From the NCBI GenBank assembly GCA_029571495.1, contig JAKPSO010000095.1, positions 1 through 19,427 of the forward strand: 19,427 nt of DNA, written 5' to 3'. Numbering within the stretch: the stretch's first letter is position 1; each line of letters opens with the position of its first letter. This document shows positions 15,704-19,427 of this stretch, piece after piece. The DNA comes from Pseudomonadota bacterium (GTDB taxonomy: Bacteria; Pseudomonadota; Gammaproteobacteria; Burkholderiales; Casimicrobiaceae). The notes below the pieces were generated by a model. That model saw nothing but the letters and a program-made list of their open reading frames with translations, searched no databases and was not told the DNA's origin. A program made the translations under genes and the position numbers.

Positions 15704-17438
15704 GCGCACCCTCCTCGACAAACTTGGCAAACGAGGTCACCAACACGAGTCCTTCATCTGTCCTCGAGTCCACCGCCTCGATCCCTTCAAGCACACGTTC
15801 CACTACAGCAAACGGTATTGAGGCATTCGTGAAATCGGACGAGAAAATCGTTCGTGACTTCACCTTTGCATGAAGCAGAAAACGATTCAATATCACCCTG
15901 TCCCTAACCGTGACCTCGTTGTCGATGACTGCTCGCCAATCTCGCACTTCATTGTCGATCTTCGGTTGCGTTGATGTCGGCGACTCAGTTTTAACTACAT
16001 CTGAGACCGTTGATGCGTGGTAAGTATCGATAGGTTCAGTATTCTTTCGACGAGGTTTATCTGTGGCTTCTCCATCGCTAGATCCTCCCTCGGATTTCTG
16101 CATCTTTGAGTCGGGCTGATCAGAAGCTACCTTGTCCTGCGAGTTCTTTTCACGTGCTAGCGTGACCTTACAGGGGACAGTACCCCAAGGCTCCTCATCC
16201 CCGCAAAGCACGTGCGGGCCCTTCAACTTGATCGCTGTGATGGGCTTCCCTACCGACTCCGGCTCAATCGTCCAGAGAGCGGAAGCAAGCCCTGAACCGG
16301 GCGGCGGCACCAGAAGCCCTGCGTCGGTTAACGCTTCAAGCAGTTGCTCTGGTTCGGCGGGGGCCGGCGACACCTTCATTTGAAGCAATCTGGCTCGCAG
16401 TTCCTTAGCTGCGTACGGCCACTTCACAAACAAGCCGTGCTGCGTATGGAACACCGTTGACATGCGTTCGTTGACAGTCCAAATGTGCTCACTTACGCAC
16501 GAACGCATAGCGCTAACGACGAACTCTGGCATGACGATGCCGATCACGGGCCGACCATAATGTGTGGGGTCGCTTTGCAAGTCCGCGTTAGCGACTGCTG
16601 CGCGTGCGCTTTCAACAAGTTGGAAGAGTGTGCGGCCATGTGTACCTGTTGTCCCGCTGATGCAATCGAGCACAGTTCGGACGATCTCGCCGCTTCCAGC
16701 CTGCAAATAGGCGAGAACGTTCGGAGGCACTATTCGCGCAGCGAGGTAGGCATCTGACCCGGAACTAACCTTGTGATGAGTCTGTGGATGACGAGTACGC
16801 CAACGGACCCACACTCGACGCGTCTTACGGCGTTGCGCCCATTCTGTCTGGGAGTCGAAAACGGGGCGCCATGCCTCTCCGGCCGAATCGACCACCTCAA
16901 CCTGATCAACGAGGTAGCCTAGATCGCCACATACGCCTGCTATCCAGCATCCGACACGCCAATGGGTTTGCAATAGCTTGCGATCTGACTGGGAGGCATC
17001 GGGATCAAAGATCACGGCAGTCGCAGCGCGTGCGCACGCTCGTCCAACGAGAATGCTTCGCTTCATCGCTCCAAGTGGTCGGCGGAACTGTGCTGCGCGA
17101 GTAGCAGGGAGCGTTTGCAAATGTCTGGCCAACGCGAGCAAAACTGGGAGACAGTATCCGTCGAAAATTTCGGTGCCCACTCCGAGCATATGACGCGTAT
17201 CTTCAATCTCCGTCGCGAAGAATCTCAGAATTGCCGCCGGCTCGACGACCGGCAACCCAGCGTCAGCGTCTACAGTCTCGTACAGCGCGTGCAACTCCGT
17301 GTCATCGTCACGGGTCGGTACGCTCACCGCAGAGCTGGCACATAGCGTCGGCGGGGGCAACACGGGCTGTGAAAGTGCCACAGTCGCATCAGAGCGAGGG
17401 AAAAAAAATGAGAGCCAAGACATGGCTCTCATTTTCAT
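15696..17438 (-). CDS. traI: TraI_2/MOBH-type relaxase homologue with degenerate active site
   Basis: The 580-residue protein follows the MOBH TraI layout. The N-terminal TraI_2-like domain spans about 60-220, with LPAT at 109-112, W189-R-P and WVRWRTRHPQTHH at 210-222. A TraI_2_C-like region includes IWTVNERMSTVFHTQHGLFV at 319-338. An acidic/basic low-complexity linker runs about 428-500, and a terminal domain ends near residue 575. In active MOBH relaxases, LPAS is followed by a histidine cluster and GGLLxHS, and later by HDIGK-like HD. Here the equivalents are AAQFRRPLGAMKRS (113-126) and GVCGDLGYLVD (168-178), so the histidines and the H of HD are gone. It is probably not an active nickase. 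The longest start is the ATG at 17438; ATGs at 17432 and 17423 are possible, the last being preceded by GAGAG. Confidence 0.82.
   Translation of the reverse strand: MKMRAMSWLSFFFPRSDATVALSQPVLPPPTLCASSAVSVPTRDDDTELHALYETVDADAGLPVVEPAAILRFFATEIEDTRHMLGVGTEIFDGYCLPVLLALARHLQTLPATRAAQFRRPLGAMKRSILVGRACARAATAVIFDPDASQSDRKLLQTHWRVGCWIAGVCGDLGYLVDQVEVVDSAGEAWRPVFDSQTEWAQRRKTRRVWVRWRTRHPQTHHKVSSGSDAYLAARIVPPNVLAYLQAGSGEIVRTVLDCISGTTGTHGRTLFQLVESARAAVANADLQSDPTHYGRPVIGIVMPEFVVSAMRSCVSEHIWTVNERMSTVFHTQHGLFVKWPYAAKELRARLLQMKVSPAPAEPEQLLEALTDAGLLVPPPGSGLASALWTIEPESVGKPITAIKLKGPHVLCGDEEPWGTVPCKVTLAREKNSQDKVASDQPDSKMQKSEGGSSDGEATDKPRRKNTEPIDTYHASTVSDVVKTESPTSTQPKIDNEVRDWRAVIDNEVTVRDRVILNRFLLHAKVKSRTIFSSDFTNASIPFAVVERVLEGIEAVDSRTDEGLVLVTSFAKFVEEGARA
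17401..17435 (-). terminator. Perfect 13-bp hairpin plus U8 at the traI 5' end
   Basis: The arms 17405-17417 and 17423-17435 are exact reverse complements (minus-strand arm AAAATGAGAGCCA) around a 5-nt loop. On the minus strand the 3' arm runs into an uninterrupted T8. This is an excellent intrinsic terminator, lying on traI codons 2-13. It would stop transcripts entering from the flhDC-like operon, while a transcript starting inside the 5' arm, as the position of the proposed -10 suggests, would escape. An attenuator role is the alternative. Confidence 0.7.
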
Positions 17439-17439
17439 A
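17434..17439 (-). promoter_or_regulatory. Proposed -10 element of the traI unit
   Basis: The minus strand reads TATGAA, 24 nt downstream of operator copy B. At exactly 27 nt, the spacing seen at copies A and C, the overlapping hexamer is GAAAAT, which also matches the -10 consensus at 4 of 6 positions. No -35 is recognisable. Either choice places the start of transcription close to the ATG at 17423. Confidence 0.4.
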
Positions 17440-17463
17440 GGCGAATGGTCGCGCTTTTTTAGC

Positions 17464-17489
17464 TAATCCTTGGTCTACACCCGTGATTA
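17464..17489. promoter_or_regulatory. Operator-like palindrome, copy B (upstream of traI)
   Basis: Read on the minus strand the left half is TAATCA-CG-GGTG and the right half GACC-AA-GGATTA (a perfect half-site), joined by TA. It lies 13 bp past the flhC-like stop codon and 25 bp upstream of the longest traI start. The A-rich tract after the operator and the ATTCGC-CCTATG stretch further on resemble the region downstream of copy A, so the two promoters look related beyond the operator itself. Confidence 0.75.
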
Positions 17490-17502
17490 GGCTGTTAGTG
17501 TT

Positions 17503-18039
17503 CTAACGGCCCTGCGCGGACTGATATAGCTCGTCGAGTGAGATAGCGGAATGATCGGTACAGTGCACGAAGGCACTGGCGGTGACACGGAGAGATAGGC
17601 TCGGAACAGCGCAGGTGATGCAACTACGAACTTGCAGTCTTCCGATACCCACCCCCTTCATTACGCTGTAGGCCAAATCGAGAGGCAGCGTTTCATCACT
17701 GCCGATCGCCAGCTGAGCCCGGTAAGCGGAAACAAACGACATCGCACGGTGTAATCGCTGGAAGCGTGGATGAGTTACGCGGTGCGTTGCCAACGCCAGC
17801 TCAAAACACTGCGCGAAGTGGGTGGCTAGACTGTGCCACTTGGCTGTAAAGAGGGTAGCCTCTTCCATCGGCTTGCCACGTGCGACTGTAAAACCATTCG
17901 AGAGTTTCGCGACGTTGTGGGCTGAGATGCCGGTGAGGTCCATGGTGATTACATGGCGCGCACCCATCTGCGCCAATTCACGAGCGAGGTCGACCGAGAG
18001 GCGTGCCTCTGGGGAATCAGTTAGTGAAAGGTCTGCCAT
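17503..18039 (-). CDS. FlhC-like (SetC/AcaC-type) transcription activator subunit
   Basis: The 178-residue protein matches FlhC in pattern. EARLSVDLARELAQMGARH (11-29) corresponds to FlhC's N-terminal LxxELIxLGARL helix, and GISAHNVAKL (37-46) to its LSRGRLIKL helix-turn-helix. AYSVMKGVGIGRLQVRSC (123-140) corresponds to WTLVRFVESGLLQLSSC. The zinc-site spacing is identical to E. coli FlhC (Cys137, 140, 157, 160): here Cys140, Cys143, Cys160 and His163, so the fourth ligand would be His. FlhC with FlhD forms a DNA-binding complex that activates transcription. SetCD and AcaCD are FlhDC relatives that switch on transfer genes of SXT and IncC elements. The ATG has GGAG 6 nt upstream, and the gene is 32 bp after the FlhD-like gene. 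Homology is distant, judged by eye. Confidence 0.78.
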   Translation of the reverse strand: MADLSLTDSPEARLSVDLARELAQMGARHVITMDLTGISAHNVAKLSNGFTVARGKPMEEATLFTAKWHSLATHFAQCFELALATHRVTHPRFQRLHRAMSFVSAYRAQLAIGSDETLPLDLAYSVMKGVGIGRLQVRSCITCAVPSLSLRVTASAFVHCTDHSAISLDELYQSAQGR

Positions 18040-18071
18040 CGGGTCTCCAATACTTGCAGTCGCACCCTAAA

Positions 18072-18665
18072 CTACGAGTCAAGGGAATTGTTCTGCTGTC
18101 GCGCCACCATCATGCGATTGAGGAATTGGCGTTCATGTGTGATTATTTGTCTCCGATCTTTCGTTGTCAAGCTGCGTTTGAATTCCAGCCACGCCTCTCG
18201 GTGGAGAAATCTAGGGGCCATGAGAGGCTCTCCTTGACAAAGCGTTGCAAATTCCATGTCGTCGATGCCGAGCAACGCTTCTACGAGTCGCAAATCCGCC
18301 AAGCCAAGGGTCATTGAAAAAGCGGCTGCGTCGTACCGGAGACAATCCACCACCAGCCGGAGCCAAGCCACGTTCAGCTTGTTTGCGCGAAGGTTGGAAA
18401 TTGATTTGGAACGGTAACTGATTTCCGCTCGAAGTCGATCATAGCTACTGATTCCGAACTGAGTACAGCAAATCGCCGAATCTTGAATGTGCTGCCGCTG
18501 TACGATGGATAGCTCGAAATCTTCAGGTCGATATCCTTGAAGTTTGGCAGAAGCTAGAAGCTTTTCATCGGCGTCAGTCAGCCATGCGCGCGACTGATCC
18601 AACCAAGCGACAGAAAAGTCGCCGATCCTGACCGTCAGATTGCCACTATCTAGTGTGCGCTGCAT
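18072..18665 (-). CDS. FlhD-like (SetD/AcaD-type) regulator with N-terminal extension
   Basis: Residues 96-153 resemble the FlhD core. KLNVAWLRLVVDCLRYDAAA (96-115) corresponds to FlhD's INLSYLLLAQRLIxxDxAxA helix. FSMTLGL (116-122) corresponds to MFRLGI, and EFATLCQGEPLMAPRF (138-153) to VxxLAxxNxLxCxFR. FlhD is the partner of FlhC in the activator complex. FlhD is normally about 105-120 residues; this protein has 197, because an unrecognised ~95-residue region precedes the core. The neighbouring FlhC-like gene in the same operon strengthens the call. The ATG at 18665 lies 69 bp downstream of operator copy D, which suggests autoregulation. No good Shine-Dalgarno is visible. Confidence 0.7.
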   Translation of the reverse strand: MQRTLDSGNLTVRIGDFSVAWLDQSRAWLTDADEKLLASAKLQGYRPEDFELSIVQRQHIQDSAICCTQFGISSYDRLRAEISYRSKSISNLRANKLNVAWLRLVVDCLRYDAAAFSMTLGLADLRLVEALLGIDDMEFATLCQGEPLMAPRFLHREAWLEFKRSLTTKDRRQIITHERQFLNRMMVARQQNNSLDS

Positions 18666-18734
18666 TCGCGTACAGGTCCGATTTCAATTTTGATAGCGCT
18701 ATTTTGCCATCGGGCGAGGAGGCCCCAGCCCGCC

Positions 18735-18760
18735 TAATCCTAGGTCTAGACCAAGGATTA
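18735..18760. promoter_or_regulatory. Operator-like palindrome, copy D (upstream of the FlhD-like gene)
   Basis: This is the best copy. Read on the minus strand, both half-sites are perfect (TAATCC-TT-GGTC and GACC-TA-GGATTA, joined by TA), so only the two-base gaps break symmetry. It lies 69 bp upstream of the FlhD-like start and 13 bp from the nrdB terminator. No TATGNN element follows at 24-27 nt, unlike the other three copies, so this promoter may be controlled differently, for example by autorepression or a separate promoter. Confidence 0.8.
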
Positions 18761-18773
18761 TGTGTCGCTTGAC

Positions 18774-18801
18774 AAAAAAAAGGCCCACGAATGGGCCTTT
18801 T
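18774..18801 (-). terminator. Intrinsic terminator of nrdB
   Basis: A 10-bp stem (AAAAGGCCCA/TGGGCCTTTT) with a 4-nt loop is followed on the minus strand by an uninterrupted T8 (including the end of the stem), a strong intrinsic terminator about 175 bp past the nrdB stop. On the plus strand it ends in only four T. It separates nrdB from operator D and the T4SS locus. Confidence 0.88.
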
Positions 18802-18848
18802 AGGGTTTCAAGGTAAAGCTGCCTCCAAAGGCGATCTACTGAGGACGC

Positions 18849-18914
18849 GAAACGCATTTGCGTTTCTTGGTTGCACACAAAATTTAGCGATTTAGTGCTG
18901 CAAAGTTTTTGCAG
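18849..18914. repeat. Two inverted repeats in the nrdB 3' region
   Basis: There is a perfect 8-bp stem with a 2-nt loop at 18849-18866 (GAAACGCA/TGCGTTTC) and a perfect 7-bp stem with a 3-nt loop at 18898-18914 (CTGCAAA/TTTGCAG). Neither has a U tract. They may stabilise the 3' end of nrdB mRNA or be intergenic repeat units of the host. Confidence 0.5.
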
Positions 18915-18976
18915 GTGTTACCAGTTTGTGCGTTAGTGTTATTCGTGTAGTTCTTAACGTTATTTCACGCTAATTT

Positions 18977-19427
18977 CTACTCCCAGCTGAGTGCCCCACC
19001 AGTTTGGTACTCAGTAACCCGAGTCTCAAAGAAGTTTTTCTCTTTCTTGAGGTCCATCACTTCCGACATCCATGGGAACGGATTCTCGGCTTTGTCGAAC
19101 AGTTGGTCGAGGCCGATTTGTTGGCAGCGGCGGTTGGCGATGAAGCGTAGATACTCTTTGAATTGCGTGGCGTTGAGGCCGAGGACGCCGCGTGGCATGG
19201 TGTCTTCGGCGTAGGCGTATTCGAGTTCTACGCCGCGCTTGATGAGCGCGCCGATCTCGTCTTTGAACGCTTCGGTCCAGAGGTGCGGGTTTTCGAGTTT
19301 GATGGTGTTGATGAGGTCGATGCCGAAGTTGCAGTGCATCGATTCATCGCGCAGGATGTATTGGTATTGCTCCGCGGCCCCGGTCATTTTGTTTTGGCGA
19401 CCGAGCGAGAGAATCTGCACGAAGCCG
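18977..19427 (-). CDS. nrdB: Class Ia ribonucleotide reductase small subunit, C-terminal part
   Basis: The frame runs in from the right edge, so the N-terminus and start lie outside the window; the GTG at 19420 is an internal Val. The ~149 visible residues contain ILRDESMHCNFGIDL, which holds the distal Glu and His iron ligands of the diiron-tyrosyl radical site. They also contain the FIANRRCQQIGL helix and a C-terminal tail NFFETRVTEYQTGGALSWE, the segment that docks on the large subunit NrdA. NrdB supplies the radical for making deoxyribonucleotides. The sequence is like that of beta-/gammaproteobacteria. It has an intact 3' end and its own terminator, so it is an undisturbed host gene next to the T4SS locus. 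Confidence 0.95.
   Translation of the reverse strand, partial: GFVQILSLGRQNKMTGAAEQYQYILRDESMHCNFGIDLINTIKLENPHLWTEAFKDEIGALIKRGVELEYAYAEDTMPRGVLGLNATQFKEYLRFIANRRCQQIGLDQLFDKAENPFPWMSEVMDLKKEKNFFETRVTEYQTGGALSWE

Larger units (their letters stand above)
18666..18976. other. Gene-free boundary region between nrdB and the T4SS locus
   Basis: This 311-bp stretch has no convincing gene on either strand. From right to left it contains the 3' untranslated region of nrdB with two inverted repeats, the nrdB terminator, operator copy D, and the leader of the FlhD-like gene. That leader includes a 10-bp palindrome, ATAGCGCTAT, near 18692-18701. No tRNA, att-like direct repeat or integrase remnant is visible. 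Confidence 0.6.

Noticed and set aside
18666..18976. Attachment site, tRNA or integrase remnant at the nrdB junction
   Set aside because: No tRNA-like fold, direct repeat matched at the other end (1735-1800), or recombinase fragment was seen by eye. A formal repeat search was not possible.
1..19427. CRISPR array, transposon ends or insertion sequences
   Set aside because: No regularly spaced direct repeats and no transposase-like reading frame are present. The only multi-copy element is the 26-bp palindrome, whose copies are thousands of bases apart at operon heads.

Overview
The window holds one compact type IV secretion (T4SS) locus of about 17 kb. It is encoded entirely on the minus strand and lies between two ordinary chromosomal genes. 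On the right edge is the 3' end of a class Ia ribonucleotide reductase small-subunit gene (nrdB) with its intrinsic terminator. On the left edge, on the plus strand and convergent, is a TPR-like/HD-GYP protein gene. The NrdB sequence, a FlhDC-type regulator (a family confined mainly to beta- and gammaproteobacteria), and a G+C content that looks to be in the mid-50s percent by eye suggest a betaproteobacterium (Burkholderiales-like) or a related gammaproteobacterium. The species cannot be fixed from this window.

Read in the direction of transcription (right to left), there are four transcription units. (1) An operon of two regulator genes whose products I read as distant FlhD-like (18665-18072) and FlhC-like (18039-17503) proteins, the arrangement of SetCD in SXT/R391 elements and AcaCD in IncC plasmids. 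(2) A MOBH-style block: a TraI_2-type relaxase homologue (17438-15696), a TraD-type coupling protein (15703-13817), an unrecognised 203-aa protein, and a DUF4400-like membrane protein. This is roughly the traI-traD-x-DUF4400 order of SXT/IncC. (3) A Trb/VirB-type mating-pair-formation block in the order trbB, C, D, E, J, L plus a small membrane protein (12483-5082). (4) trbF, trbG, trbI (4907-1785), the core-complex genes. The Trb order B-C-D-E-J-L-F-G-I is that of Ti-plasmid trb and Tn4371-like elements, so the locus joins a MOBH/SetCD-style front end to a Trb-style channel.

Two observations stand out. First, a 26-bp imperfect palindrome (half-site TAATCCnnGGTC) occurs four times, once at the head of each of the four units, with identical length and arm spacing. 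At three units a -10-like TATGNN follows 24-27 nt downstream with no recognisable -35. This is what an activator-dependent regulon would look like, and the FlhDC-like pair in the first unit is the obvious candidate activator. Second, the TraI homologue aligns along the MOBH relaxase fold but has lost the histidines and the HD pair that define its metal-dependent active site. No integrase, oriT, entry-exclusion gene or cargo is visible. The locus may therefore be a domesticated, tightly regulated T4SS that no longer acts as an ordinary conjugation system, and may secrete protein or use a relaxase supplied elsewhere. That functional reading is inference; the motif loss and the repeated operators are seen directly.

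Other points: a perfect 13-bp stem followed by eight U sits on the first codons of traI and would terminate read-through from the regulator operon; TrbL carries a low-complexity tail of about 310 residues; and many genes use GTG/TTG starts and overlap their neighbours.
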